A model generated the notes under the pieces. It had not been told where the DNA came from, did not search any database, and was given only the letters and a program-made list of their open reading frames with translations. From the NCBI GenBank assembly GCA_040902885.1, contig JBBDWK010000037.1, positions 62,001-126,000 of the forward strand: DNA of 64,000 nt, written 5' to 3'. Source of the stretch: JBBDWK01 sp040902885 (GTDB lineage Bacteria; Acidobacteriota; Terriglobia; Bryobacterales; Bryobacteraceae). This document shows positions 23,774 through 32,761 of the stretch, piece by piece (position 1 is the first letter of the stretch; every line of letters starts with the position of its first letter). A program made the translations under genes and the position numbers.

Positions 23774-25233
23774 CACTCCGCTCCTCCAGCAGGTCTCCGG
23801 GCGCGCGCCCGCCACGCCTGGCGGAAGCTTTGCGAGGGCGGCGCGGGCAGATCGCGCTGGCTCAGCCAGGCGCGTAACGGCGGAGCGTTCATCAACGCGG
23901 GCAGCGTGCGCAGCCATCCGGGATGCGCGCCGGAGGGCGAAGCTTCGGGCGCCACGGAGGCGGCAGCCATTCCCAGAAACTCGTAAAGGCGGGGATGGCG
24001 CATCACCCAGGACCAGACACGGAAGGCGAGACGCTCCAGGCGCGCCTGGCCATTGCGCGCATTCGCTTTTGTTATGTCCGCGCGCAGTTCGAGCAGCACT
24101 TTCGGAATGTCGATCTTCACCGGGCAGACTTCGGCGCACGCGCCGCACAGGCTGGAGGCGAAGGGCAGCGCCGGCTCGTGGTGCACGCCCATGAACTGCG
24201 GCGTGATGATGGCGCCGATCGGCCCCGAATACACCCACGGGAAGCTGTGTCCGCCGATCTTACGGTAAACCGGGCAGTGATTGAGACACGCGCCGCAGCG
24301 GATGCAAAACAGCGACTCCCGTTTCTCCGCATCGCCCAGAAGCTTCGTGCGGCCGTTGTCCAGCAGCACGAGATAGAACTCGTCGGGGCCGTCGATTTCC
24401 TCGCCGCGCCGCGGCCCGGAGAGGAATGAAGTGTAGACGGTGAGGGCCTGACCGGTCGCGCTACGCCCGAGAAGCTTCAGGAACACGGCCAGGTCCTGTG
24501 CGCGCGGAATCAATTTTTCCAGGCCCGCGACCGCGATATGAATCTTCGGCGCCGACGTAGTGAGGCGCGCGTTTCCTTCGTTCTCCACCAGCACCACGGC
24601 GCCGGAATCGGCGATCAGAAAATTCGCGCCGCTGATGCCTATGTCAGCCGCGAGGAATTTTTCGCGCAGAACCCGGCGGGCGATGCGGGTCTGGTTCTCG
24701 ATGACCACTTCATTCTCCACGCCGAGTCGGTTCGAGAAAATCTCCGCCACGTCGTACCGCGTTTTGTGGAGGGCCGGCGCGACGATGTGGTAGGGCCGCT
24801 CGTGGGCGAGCTGGAGGATGTACTCTCCCAGGTCCGTTTCCACGCTTTCGAGGTTGTGGTGTTCCAGACGTTCGTTCAGGTCGATTTCCTCGGTGGTCAT
24901 GGATTTCGACTTCACGATGAGACGCAGCCCGCGCTCCTTGGCCAGCCCGAGCACAAAATCCGCGACTTCATTGGCTTCGCGGCACCAGATCACCTTGCCG
25001 CCGTGCGCCGCCACGTTGTATTCAAGCCGCTCGAGATAGTGATCGAGATTCTCGATGGTGTGCTTCTTGATGGCGTTGGCTTGCGTGCGCAGCTCCTGGT
25101 AGTCCGGAAGCGCGTCCGCGTTGACCGCCTTCCTGCGCTTCTCGATGAGGCGGCCGGTGGCCGTATAGATGGCAAGCTGCAGATTGGCATCGCCCAGGGT
25201 CTGGCGGATCTTCTCGTCGAATGCGGCGGACAT
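23773..25233 (-). CDS. lutB: LutB/LldF iron-sulfur protein
   Basis: A 486-aa protein combining a LUD-type N-terminal domain (about 60-290, with ADIGISGANFLIADSGAVVLVENEGN) with a ferredoxin-like region: CIRCGACLNHCPVYRKIGGH (about 310) and CGACAEVCPVKIDIP (about 360), ligands for two 4Fe-4S clusters. A C-terminal helical region follows. Together with LutA and LutC it oxidises L-lactate to pyruvate, passing electrons towards the respiratory chain. Gap of 15 nt to lutA; ATGA overlap with lutC. Confidence 0.92.
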   Translation of the reverse strand: MSAAFDEKIRQTLGDANLQLAIYTATGRLIEKRRKAVNADALPDYQELRTQANAIKKHTIENLDHYLERLEYNVAAHGGKVIWCREANEVADFVLGLAKERGLRLIVKSKSMTTEEIDLNERLEHHNLESVETDLGEYILQLAHERPYHIVAPALHKTRYDVAEIFSNRLGVENEVVIENQTRIARRVLREKFLAADIGISGANFLIADSGAVVLVENEGNARLTTSAPKIHIAVAGLEKLIPRAQDLAVFLKLLGRSATGQALTVYTSFLSGPRRGEEIDGPDEFYLVLLDNGRTKLLGDAEKRESLFCIRCGACLNHCPVYRKIGGHSFPWVYSGPIGAIITPQFMGVHHEPALPFASSLCGACAEVCPVKIDIPKVLLELRADITKANARNGQARLERLAFRVWSWVMRHPRLYEFLGMAAASVAPEASPSGAHPGWLRTLPALMNAPPLRAWLSQRDLPAPPSQSFRQAWRARARRPAGGAE

Positions 25234-25248
25234 ATGGATGGGAATCCT

Positions 25249-25974
25249 TCAGCGGCTGGCCAGCACTTCCGCGAGATGCATGGTTCTCACGGGAAGACCG
25301 GCACGGGAGAGCGCGCCTTGAAGCTGCATGAGGCAACTGGAATCGATGGAAACCACCGCCGATGCTCCGGTTCGCGCGATGGAGTCGATCTTGGTGCGAG
25401 CCATGCCGCCCGACACTTCGGCGAATTTGACGGAGAAAGTGCCGCCGAACCCGCAGCATTCCTCCGCCGTGTCCATCTCGCGCAGTTCGAGCCCGCGCAC
25501 GTTCCGCAGCAAACGCCGCGGGCCGGCCTTAATGTTCAGCTCTCGCAAGGCGTGGCAACTGTCGTGGTAGGTGACCACCTCGTCCAGGCGCGCGCCGACG
25601 TCGTCGGCTCGCGCGACCTCAAGCAGGAAGGAGGAAAATTCCCACACTTTCGGCTCCATGGCATGCGCCCGCTCGAGTTCACGCGGCTCCTTGCGGAAGA
25701 TTTCGGAGTAGTGATGCGCGATCATCGCCGTGCAGGAGCCGGATGGCACAATCACGTAATCCGAGCTTTCGAAGACGTCCAGAAAGTGGCGCGCCACCTG
25801 CCGCGCCTCGTGCCGGTAGCCGCTGTTGAAAGCCGGCTGGCCGCAGCATGTTTGGGCTTCGGGGAACTCGACGCGGTAACCCAGGCGCTCGAGGACATCG
25901 GCCATGGCGAGCCCCACACGCGGAAACACCTGGTCCACGACACAGGTCACAAACAGCGAGACGCGCGGTTTCAT
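25249..25974 (-). CDS. lutA: LutA/LldE (CCG-domain heterodisulfide-reductase-like subunit)
   Basis: A 241-aa protein with two CCG domains: AQTCCGQPAFNSGY (about 41) and the second motif EECCGFGGTFSVKFAEVSG (about 170). These cysteine-rich motifs bind iron-sulfur or act in thiol chemistry in LutA, GlpC and GlcF. It begins MKPRVSLFVTCVVDQVFP, the typical LutA N-terminus, fixing the start at 25974. TACACT lies 9 nt upstream on the minus strand. First gene of lutABC; divergent from the Uma2 gene. Confidence 0.9.
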   Translation of the reverse strand: MKPRVSLFVTCVVDQVFPRVGLAMADVLERLGYRVEFPEAQTCCGQPAFNSGYRHEARQVARHFLDVFESSDYVIVPSGSCTAMIAHHYSEIFRKEPRELERAHAMEPKVWEFSSFLLEVARADDVGARLDEVVTYHDSCHALRELNIKAGPRRLLRNVRGLELREMDTAEECCGFGGTFSVKFAEVSGGMARTKIDSIARTGASAVVSIDSSCLMQLQGALSRAGLPVRTMHLAEVLASR

Positions 25975-26008
25975 GAACCCTACAGTGTAGCGGAAACCCT
26001 CGGGTTGA

Positions 26009-26014
26009 TAGAAT
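26009..26014 (+). promoter_or_regulatory. Putative -10 element TAGAAT, leaderless-type
   Basis: TAGAAT ends 6 nt before the ATG at 26021, with no Shine-Dalgarno. It lies in the short divergent gap shared with lutA. Confidence 0.4.
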
Positions 26015-26020
26015 AACGGT

Positions 26021-26530
26021 ATGGCGACTCTGACTGGGGTGCCCGTGGAGGAATACCTCGCCACCAGCTTCGAAGACGGAGACCGCGAATACGTGGACGG
26101 AACGCTGGTGGAGCGCAACGTGGGTGAGAAGCCGCACAGCAAGACGCAGAAGCGATTGATTTTGTTCTTTGGACCGCTGGAGCGAACCGCACGCATCTTC
26201 GCATTCCCGGAACAGCGCGTACAGGTTTCCCCTACACGCTTCCGCATACCGGATGTCTGCGTATACATCGACGAAGAGCCGGCCGACGACGTGTTTCGCA
26301 CTCCGCCGTTCCTCGCCATCGAAATTCTCTCCAGAGACGACAAGGCAAGCGGCATGCAGGAGAAAATAGACGACTATCTGAACTTTGGCGTGCCGTTCGT
26401 TTGGGTGATCGACCCGCGCACCAGGCGCGGTTACGTTCACACGCGCGACGGAAGCCGCGAGGCCAGAGACGGCGTCCTGAGGACGGCGAATCCCACCATC
26501 GAAGTGCCTCTCGAAAAGCTCTTCGAGTGA
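26021..26530 (+). CDS. Uma2-family (DUF820) PD-(D/E)XK nuclease-like protein
   Basis: A 169-aa protein of the Uma2 family, abundant in cyanobacteria and acidobacteria. The pattern EYVDGTLVERN (about 25), RIPDVCVYI (about 73), FLAIEILSRDDK (about 98) and KIDDYLNFGVPFVWVIDP (about 115) gives the E, D, E/K residues of a restriction-endonuclease-like active site. The cellular role of the family is unknown; many copies per genome are usual. Monocistronic, probably leaderless. A LolC/E-type permease follows after 16 nt and could be cotranscribed. Confidence 0.85.
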   Translation: MATLTGVPVEEYLATSFEDGDREYVDGTLVERNVGEKPHSKTQKRLILFFGPLERTARIFAFPEQRVQVSPTRFRIPDVCVYIDEEPADDVFRTPPFLAIEILSRDDKASGMQEKIDDYLNFGVPFVWVIDPRTRRGYVHTRDGSREARDGVLRTANPTIEVPLEKLFE

Positions 26531-26546
26531 AAGACAGTTAAGAAGT

Positions 26547-27788
26547 TTGATACCCCGCTTCGAATTATTCATAGCCCGCCGGTATCTCAGCGCCAAACGC
26601 AAGGAAGCGGTGATCTCGCTGATCACGGCGATTTCCATACTCGGTGTGGCGGCCGGCGTCATGGCCCTGGTCATCGCGCTGGCGATCAACAACGGCTTCC
26701 GCAATACGCTGCAGCGGAACCTTCTCGGCGCAACGGCCCATGTCAGCGTGCTGGAGAAGGAAGTTGGCTTCGGGATCGACAACTGGCGCGAGCTGATTCC
26801 GGAATTCCGTAAAATTCCCCACGTCACCGGCGCCGCTCCCGCTCTCATCGGAACGGTCTTTCTCTCCGGACCCATGCAATCCCGCAGCTCCATCATCAAG
26901 GGCGTCGACGTTCCATTGGAATTGAACGTCAGCGAGACGCTCAAAAACCTCAAGGCCGGGTCGCTCGAGGGCCTCAAGCCGCCCGCCGAGGGCGAACTGC
27001 CAGGCATTATTCTCGGAGCGCGTTTGGCCCAGGAGACCGGACTGCCGTCCGGCAGCGTCGTCACCGTGATCAGTCCTCAGGGCGAGCTCACGCCGTTCGG
27101 CCCCCGGGTCAGCTCGCGCCGCTTCCGCGTGGCCGGCATCTTTGAGACCGGCTTCTATGAAGTGGACGCCAGTTTGGCCTTTGCCGCGCTTCCGGCTGTG
27201 CAGGAGACCCTTTCGCTCGAAGACGTGGTGAACCAGATCGAGTTGAGGCTGGACGACCTGTATGCGGCGCCGGAAGTGGCGCGCGCCGCCGAGAGCAAGG
27301 CCGGTCCGCGATTCGCCGCAACCACCTGGATGGAGCAAAGCCGCCAGCTTCTGAACGCGCTGCGCCTGGAGCGCGCGGTGACGGCCATCACCATCGGACT
27401 GATTGTTCTGGTGGCGGCGCTGAACATCTTCATCGTGCTGGTCATGATGGTGATGGAGAAGCACCGCGACATCGCCATCCTGATGTCCATGGGAGCGCGC
27501 CATCAGCAGATCCGGCGCGTGTTCATGTTTCAGGGCGCATTGATTGGGATCGTTGGAACGGTTATCGGTCTGGTCACCGGCCACACGCTCTCGTTTTTGG
27601 CCGACAGGTATCGCTGGGTGCGGCTTGATGAGCAGGTTTATTCGATGAGCTTTGTGCCATTCGATCCGCGCGCATGGGACAGCCTGTGGATAGCGGGCAT
27701 TGCCATTCTTGTGAGTTTCCTGGCCACGCTCTATCCCGCGCGCAGCGCATCGCGCATCGCACCCGCGGAAGTGCTGCGCTATGAGTGA
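26547..27788 (+). CDS. LolC/LolE-type lipoprotein-releasing ABC permease
   Basis: A 413-aa FtsX-family permease. TM1 lies at about residues 24-48 (AVISLITAISILGVAAGVMALVIALAI region), followed by a large periplasmic domain (about 50-270) and three TM segments (about 278, 325, 375), the MacB_PCD/FtsX layout. The start FELFIARRYLSAKRKEAVISLI is typical of LolC/E, which pass outer-membrane lipoproteins to LolA. No LolD ATPase gene is in the window. Start TTG 26547 was used because homology starts at once and no ATG exists upstream; AGAAG lies just before it. Other FtsX permeases are possible. Confidence 0.82.
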   Translation: MIPRFELFIARRYLSAKRKEAVISLITAISILGVAAGVMALVIALAINNGFRNTLQRNLLGATAHVSVLEKEVGFGIDNWRELIPEFRKIPHVTGAAPALIGTVFLSGPMQSRSSIIKGVDVPLELNVSETLKNLKAGSLEGLKPPAEGELPGIILGARLAQETGLPSGSVVTVISPQGELTPFGPRVSSRRFRVAGIFETGFYEVDASLAFAALPAVQETLSLEDVVNQIELRLDDLYAAPEVARAAESKAGPRFAATTWMEQSRQLLNALRLERAVTAITIGLIVLVAALNIFIVLVMMVMEKHRDIAILMSMGARHQQIRRVFMFQGALIGIVGTVIGLVTGHTLSFLADRYRWVRLDEQVYSMSFVPFDPRAWDSLWIAGIAILVSFLATLYPARSASRIAPAEVLRYE

Positions 27789-27796
27789 AGCCGGGA

Positions 27797-28510
27797 CTAC
27801 AGCAGCATCTCAAACCGCAGCTCGCGGAGGTCTTCCAGCAACAGATCGGGGGACTCCGCAACCAGATCCTCCACCTCCGAAACGCCCGTGCGCACGGCGA
27901 TAGCCTGGATGTTGTTCGCCCGCGCGGCAATCACGTCGTTCGGCGAATCGCCAACCAGCGAGATCCGCGCCTCTTCTCCGATCCAACCCTCGCTACGGGC
28001 ACGCTGAATGGCCATGCGCGCCAACCCGGCGCGATCTGCCGCCATCTCTCCGAAGGCTCCGTAAAGGAAGAACGGTTTCAATCCCGCGCGCTCCATCTTT
28101 TTCCAGCCGATGCGCGTGAGGTTGCCCGTTACCAGCGCAAGCGGCACTTTCCGTTTCCGCAGCTCGCTCAGCAGTTGGCACACGCCTGGGCAAAGCTTCT
28201 CCTGCAAGTCGGGACATGAAAGGTCATAGAGGTATTGCGCGCGCTCCACGACGGCGGACATGGCCTCGCACACCAGCGCGGGAGACGCGCCGGCATCGTG
28301 CATCATCCGCGACAGAATGTCCGGATCGAGCATCCCGTGCAGCGGTATGTGGTCGAGGCTGGTTTCCATCCCCGTCACGTCGCGCACTGCGTCCACCAGC
28401 GCCTGCCTGTGGTGCGGGCCGGCGCGCCGCATGAGGGTGCCGTCTATGTCGAACAAGACCAGGGATTTCGAAACCAAGGATTTCGAACGATTGTGTGAAT
28501 TCGCGCACAT
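27797..28510 (-). CDS. HAD-superfamily hydrolase (phosphoglycolate-phosphatase-like)
   Basis: A 237-aa HAD phosphatase: motif I LVLFDIDGTLM (about 18), motif II LALVTGN (about 124), motif III lysine in GWKKMERAGLKPFFLYGAFGE, motif IV SLVGDSPNDV (about 187). The helical cap between motifs I and II is class C1, as in Gph/PgmB. The substrate is not deducible. The N-terminus contains a 15-bp tandem repeat (28458-28487) coding SKSLV twice, so the true start may be a little downstream. Its stop lies 8 nt from that of the LolC/E gene (convergent). Confidence 0.85.
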   Translation of the reverse strand: MCANSHNRSKSLVSKSLVLFDIDGTLMRRAGPHHRQALVDAVRDVTGMETSLDHIPLHGMLDPDILSRMMHDAGASPALVCEAMSAVVERAQYLYDLSCPDLQEKLCPGVCQLLSELRKRKVPLALVTGNLTRIGWKKMERAGLKPFFLYGAFGEMAADRAGLARMAIQRARSEGWIGEEARISLVGDSPNDVIAARANNIQAIAVRTGVSEVEDLVAESPDLLLEDLRELRFEMLL

Positions 28511-28527
28511 TGTTAATAAAAAATGTT

Positions 28528-28556
28528 TTGAACGTCGCCGCTTTCAGCCGTAAAAT
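28528..28556 (+). promoter_or_regulatory. Promoter TTGAAC-N17-TAAAAT, leaderless-type
   Basis: A -35 TTGAAC (28528-28533) and -10 TAAAAT (28551-28556) with ideal 17-nt spacing. The ATG of the histidine kinase gene begins 6 nt after the -10, so transcription would start at or next to the start codon. The best-supported promoter in the window. Confidence 0.6.
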
Positions 28557-28562
28557 CGGGTC

Positions 28563-30662
28563 ATGAGCCTTAGCCCGCAGTCGAGTGCGCGGGAAAGGTC
28601 AAGGTTGCTCGCCTGCCGGCCAGATTCGGCGTTAGAGCTGACCAGGGCATTGGACGGTCTGCGGAACGCGAACTCGGCGAAACAGGCACTGCAAATTGGA
28701 ACCTGCGCTGCACGCATCTTAGTGGGGGCCTCTCAAGCCTATGCGATGTTTGACCGCGACGGCGCCGGAGATGCCATCCGCATAGCTTCATTCTACGGCA
28801 AAGGCAGCGGCGAGCAGGACGATCTTCCGCGCCAGTCATTCCCGCTGGATACGGCCATCCGGTGGAACCTGCCGGGACGCATGAGCCAGGTTGAACTCGA
28901 GATGCACCCGGCGTGGCGGGAGTTGCAGGATCTGGTCCCGCGGCCGCGAGGCTGGCTGGCGGGGCGGCTTGTCACTCGCAAAGGCCAGACTGCCGGCCTG
29001 CTGTGCCTTTCGGATGCGAATGGAAACGGCGACTTCACGGCCGACGACGAGGTCGGGATAAACCAGTTTGCGGCGATGGTCTCCCTGGCCCTGGAGAGCG
29101 AGTACTTCGAGCGTGTGGCCGGAGCCAACGCACGCTCCTTCGAAGTGGCCAGCCGCAGGATGGATGACGTCCTCCAAAAACTGGACGTCATCTCCTGGGA
29201 AGCCAATTCGGACGGCCTCCATTTCACCTCCGTCAGCGGAAATGTGGAGAAACTGCTGGGCATCCCGCCAGCGCGGCTGATCGAGGAGCCGGAACTTCGC
29301 ATGGAGTGCGTGGCGGACGAGGATCGCGGGCGTGTGACCGACTTCCATCGTTCGCACATGAAGGAGGGACGATACTACACGTGCGAGTATCGCGCGAAGA
29401 CGGCGGACGGGCGCGTCCTATGGCTCTGCGACGTGGTTTCGGGCGTCGGGCGGCGCAGGCGCGGCGTGACCATGAATGTCACCGAGCGCAAGGAACTCGA
29501 AGAGCGCCTGCTCCAAACGCAGAAAACGGAAGGTCTGGCGCTGCTTTCCGGGACCGTGGCCCACGACTTCAACAACCTCCTGACGGCCATTCTGGGCGGC
29601 GCGAGTCTTGCGCTTGATTCTTTGTCCCGGACGGATCCGGCACGGCCGATTCTCGAGAACGTGCTTTGCGCGGGAGAACGCGCGTCCGAAATCGCCGCGC
29701 AGTTGCTGAACTACTCGGGCCGGAAGCGTTCGCCCTGGGGGCCGATCGATCTCTCGGAGCGCCTCGACGAAACCGCGCGTCTCATTCAGGCCTCGATCTC
29801 CAAGAAGGTTCGGCTTAACCTCGATCTGGCAAGAGACCTTCCTCCCGTCGCAGGGGATTCGGCACAGATCCAGCAAGTGCTCATGAACCTTCTCATCAAC
29901 GCGGGAGAGGCGATCGGCGAAGCAGGGGGCGATGTTTATGTGGCCACCCGCATGCGCATAGTGAACATGGAAGAGATCCGGCGCTTGCACGCCCCGGATG
30001 GGTTTCCGCCCGGAGAGTACGTGTCGCTCGAAGTGCGGGATACCGGGTGCGGCATGGATGAAGCGACGCGGGAGAGGATCTTCAACCCCTTCTTCACCAC
30101 GAAGGCGACGGGCCGCGGCCTCGGTCTGGCGGCCGTGGTGGCGATCGTGTACGGCCACAACGGAGCCCTGCACGTGACTAGCGCTCCATTCCAGGGGACG
30201 CGTTTCGAAGTTCTGCTTCCCGTCTCGCGCGAACGCCCGGCGGACGGCCGGGTCCTCTCCAGTCTCCGGGCGCTATCGGGCAAAGGAACCATCCTGGTGG
30301 TAGACGACGAAGAGGTGGTCCGGAACGCCGTGAAGGCCAGCCTGGAGCGATATGGCTACGACGTGCTGCTGGCGCGCAATGGCCTTGAGGCGGTCGCGGT
30401 TTTCCGCGAAGCCGCGGATGAAGTCGCGCTGATTGTGCTGGATCTCTTCATGCCTTCCATGAGCGGCGCGGAGGCGCTTGAGGAGATGCTCCGTATCCGC
30501 CCCGGAGTGCGCGCACTGGTCTTCAGCGGGTTGAGCGAGATGGAAGCGCTGAAGCACTTCACGGTGCGGGGCGTGAGTGGATTCATACAGAAGCCGCATA
30601 CGGCGGCCCAGCTTGCCGCCAAGGTGAAAGGCGCGCTCTCCTCACAGGGGTCTCACCGGTAA
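28563..30662 (+). CDS. Hybrid sensor histidine kinase (GAF-PAS-HisKA-HATPase-REC)
   Basis: A 699-aa soluble hybrid kinase without membrane segments. GAF-like domain about 40-190, PAS about 200-310 (with a PAC-like RRRGVTMNVTERKELE end), HisKA with phospho-acceptor His in VAHDFNNLLTAILGGASL near 334, HATPase with N-box NLLINAGEAIGE and G1 DTGCGMDE, then a receiver domain starting ILVVDDEEVVRNAV with phospho-acceptor Asp in LIVLDLFMPSMSG near 627. The internal receiver suggests a phosphorelay or autoregulation; no partner regulator is nearby. Its 3' end overlaps the convergent aldo/keto reductase gene by 10 nt. Confidence 0.92.
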   Translation: MSLSPQSSARERSRLLACRPDSALELTRALDGLRNANSAKQALQIGTCAARILVGASQAYAMFDRDGAGDAIRIASFYGKGSGEQDDLPRQSFPLDTAIRWNLPGRMSQVELEMHPAWRELQDLVPRPRGWLAGRLVTRKGQTAGLLCLSDANGNGDFTADDEVGINQFAAMVSLALESEYFERVAGANARSFEVASRRMDDVLQKLDVISWEANSDGLHFTSVSGNVEKLLGIPPARLIEEPELRMECVADEDRGRVTDFHRSHMKEGRYYTCEYRAKTADGRVLWLCDVVSGVGRRRRGVTMNVTERKELEERLLQTQKTEGLALLSGTVAHDFNNLLTAILGGASLALDSLSRTDPARPILENVLCAGERASEIAAQLLNYSGRKRSPWGPIDLSERLDETARLIQASISKKVRLNLDLARDLPPVAGDSAQIQQVLMNLLINAGEAIGEAGGDVYVATRMRIVNMEEIRRLHAPDGFPPGEYVSLEVRDTGCGMDEATRERIFNPFFTTKATGRGLGLAAVVAIVYGHNGALHVTSAPFQGTRFEVLLPVSRERPADGRVLSSLRALSGKGTILVVDDEEVVRNAVKASLERYGYDVLLARNGLEAVAVFREAADEVALIVLDLFMPSMSGAEALEEMLRIRPGVRALVFSGLSEMEALKHFTVRGVSGFIQKPHTAAQLAAKVKGALSSQGSHR

Positions 30663-31687
30663 ATCCCCAGGTACCGATCCGGCGCCGCGGGTGGAATCGC
30701 TGCTACGCCGAGATTCTCCGTCACGTGCTCCTCCCGGCTCATGCCTACCAGTGCTACGGCGATGCCCGGCGTGGAGCGGGTGAACTGGATGGCGCGCTGC
30801 GCGTCCGTCCTCGGGCCGGGGAGATGCGCCGGCAGCGCTTCGGGCAGATCGTGCGTCAGCCGGGCCTGCATCAGCGTCGCGCTGGCCACCACCATAAGCC
30901 CCTCGCGGTCCGCGGCTTCGAGCACCGTCGGCCCGCCATCCTCGCGTCTCATGAAGGCCTCCGCCATCGCCAGGTTCAACGGCACCTGGATGAAGCGAAA
31001 GTGATGCTCCGCGCCGCCCGCTTCTCGCGCAATCCGAACCATCTCGCCCACGTCCAGCATGCCCGGCTTGCGAAAGCCGTCCCAGGTCGCGGCGCCGTAC
31101 CCTGCAATCTTTCCCTGGGCTACCAGGCTTTCGAGGCGATCGAACGCGGCACGAATTCGCGGCAGAAACTCCTCGCGCGGAACGAAGCCCAGTTGCGTTT
31201 CAGGATTGTGGAGGTAGAAGACGTCGATAGTGTCGAGGTCCAGGTTGGCGCGGCTGCGATCAATCTGGTCGGCCAGAAAATCGGGCGCCATGGAGTGCAT
31301 CCGCCCCACGACATCGGGCGGCCGCACGACGGCGGCGTCGATGGCCCCGGGCGTCAGAAACCCGGCCTTGGTGCAGACGGCGATCTCTTCGCGCGCGAAG
31401 CCTTCGGCAAATGCCTGCCGCAACGCCGCGCCGATGCTCCGCTCGGAGCGCTGATGCCGGTAGTTGATCGCCGTATCCAGGAAATTGACGCCGCCGCGGA
31501 CGGCAGCGAGCACGGCGGCGGCGTACCTTCGGTCCGTTTCGTCGTCCGCGTTTCCCAGATACGTTCCCAGGCCGAGCGAGGAGACCTGAAGCCCGCCCGC
31601 CTCGCGATAGAAGCCCGCGTCGCGATAAGCGGGGAAACGGGCGGCGTAACGCTTTGTCCCGTCGGGCGTGGCCCGGCCGATGGTCAT
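30653..31687 (-). CDS. Aldo/keto reductase
   Basis: A 344-aa (alpha/beta)8 oxidoreductase. VNFLDTAINYRHQRSERSIGAAL (about 60) contains the catalytic Asp and Tyr, IAVCTKAGFL (about 100) the catalytic Lys, and the NADPH site near GIAVALVGMSREEHVTENL is at the C-terminus. The N-terminal 20 residues extend beyond the usual start. It is followed on the same strand by nothing, and preceded by another aldo/keto reductase gene from which it is separated by 36 nt, so the two may be cotranscribed, though it has its own TACAAT 6 nt before the ATG. Substrate unknown. Confidence 0.85.
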   Translation of the reverse strand: MTIGRATPDGTKRYAARFPAYRDAGFYREAGGLQVSSLGLGTYLGNADDETDRRYAAAVLAAVRGGVNFLDTAINYRHQRSERSIGAALRQAFAEGFAREEIAVCTKAGFLTPGAIDAAVVRPPDVVGRMHSMAPDFLADQIDRSRANLDLDTIDVFYLHNPETQLGFVPREEFLPRIRAAFDRLESLVAQGKIAGYGAATWDGFRKPGMLDVGEMVRIAREAGGAEHHFRFIQVPLNLAMAEAFMRREDGGPTVLEAADREGLMVVASATLMQARLTHDLPEALPAHLPGPRTDAQRAIQFTRSTPGIAVALVGMSREEHVTENLGVAAIPPAAPDRYLGIYR

Positions 31688-31693
31688 TCCTGC

Positions 31694-31699
31694 ATTGTA
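31694..31699 (-). promoter_or_regulatory. Putative -10 element TACAAT, leaderless-type
   Basis: TACAAT on the minus strand ends 6 nt before the ATG at 31687. This near-consensus -10 fits the geometry of the other leaderless-type starts. Confidence 0.42.
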
Positions 31700-31723
31700 G
31701 CGCCCGCGCCAACGCCCGCTTCG

Positions 31724-32698
31724 CTACGCAGCCGAATAGAAATTGCGCTCCCAGCGGTGCTTGTCGAGTTTCTCCATCACCTCAGCCGGCAAAGGTCCCC
31801 GGTCCGGCACGGCGCAGTTAGCCTCTACATTCCGGCGGGATCGCATGCCTGGAATCGCGGTGGAAACGGCTGGATGAGTGAGACAAAAGCGCAGCGCTAT
31901 CTCGGGCAGCTCGTCCGTCCCGATGTTCAAGTCGGCCTCCAGCGCGTTCACGCGATCCACGACCTGCTTTTTACGGTCGCCGCTAAAGTAGCGCGACCGG
32001 AAGTCGGATGGATCCCACGCGCTCTGCTCCGTGATGCGGCCCGTCAAGCTGCCTTCATCGAACGGCACGCGCGCGATTACGCCCACGTTGCGCGCCTGCG
32101 TCAATGGAAACAGGCGCTCTTCCGCCGAGCGGTCGAAGATGTTGTAGATCACCTGAACGGAATCGATCAGGCCGGTTTCGATCGCCTCCAGCGCGGTGTT
32201 TGGCTGATGATCGTTGATGGAGACGCCGACGGCTTTCACCTTGCCCGAGCTCTTCATGTCTTCGAATGCGCGGCGCCACTCGTCGCGGCCGATCCATTCC
32301 GGGTTCCACACGTGGAGCTGCTGCAGGTCGATCTGTTCCAGGCCCAAATTCCGCAGGCTCTGCTCGGTCGATTCCATGATGTAGCTGTACGGAAATACCT
32401 CGTCCATAGGGGTCTCGGGATGGGCGGGCCAGACGCGGTTCTTGGGCGGCACTTTCGTTGCCACGTATATCTTGTGGTCCGTTTCACGAACCACCTGGCC
32501 AACCAGCCGCTCGCTGTGCCCTTCTCCATAAGCCAGCGCGGTATCGATGAAGCTCAGGCCCAGCTCGATGGCCCTCCGGAGGGCGGCCAGCGATTCCTCG
32601 TCCCTGCCGCCCGTCCACATGTTCCCGCCAATGCCCCACGCGCCGTAACCTACCTCACTTACTTCGTAGTCCGTTCGGCCAAGTCTCCTGTATCGCAT
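31724..32698 (-). CDS. Aldo/keto reductase
   Basis: A 324-aa enzyme of the YajO/Tas type. MRYRRLGRTDYEVSEVGYGAW is the usual N-terminus and fixes the start at 32698. Catalytic residues are in FIDTALAYGEGHSE (about 50: Asp, Tyr), YVATKVPP (Lys) and LQQLHVWN (His). The C-terminal NADP-binding end contains AIPGMRSRRNVEANC. GGAGG lies just before the ATG and GATAAT 9 nt upstream. It is about 25-30% alike by eye to the next gene in motifs only, so this is not a recent duplication. Substrate unknown. Confidence 0.88.
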   Translation of the reverse strand: MRYRRLGRTDYEVSEVGYGAWGIGGNMWTGGRDEESLAALRRAIELGLSFIDTALAYGEGHSERLVGQVVRETDHKIYVATKVPPKNRVWPAHPETPMDEVFPYSYIMESTEQSLRNLGLEQIDLQQLHVWNPEWIGRDEWRRAFEDMKSSGKVKAVGVSINDHQPNTALEAIETGLIDSVQVIYNIFDRSAEERLFPLTQARNVGVIARVPFDEGSLTGRITEQSAWDPSDFRSRYFSGDRKKQVVDRVNALEADLNIGTDELPEIALRFCLTHPAVSTAIPGMRSRRNVEANCAVPDRGPLPAEVMEKLDKHRWERNFYSAA

Positions 32699-32761
32699 GC
32701 CTCCACTATTATCCTTCGGTAGCGACGGGCTTGCCAGAGCGCGGTAAAATTGAAAGTAGTT

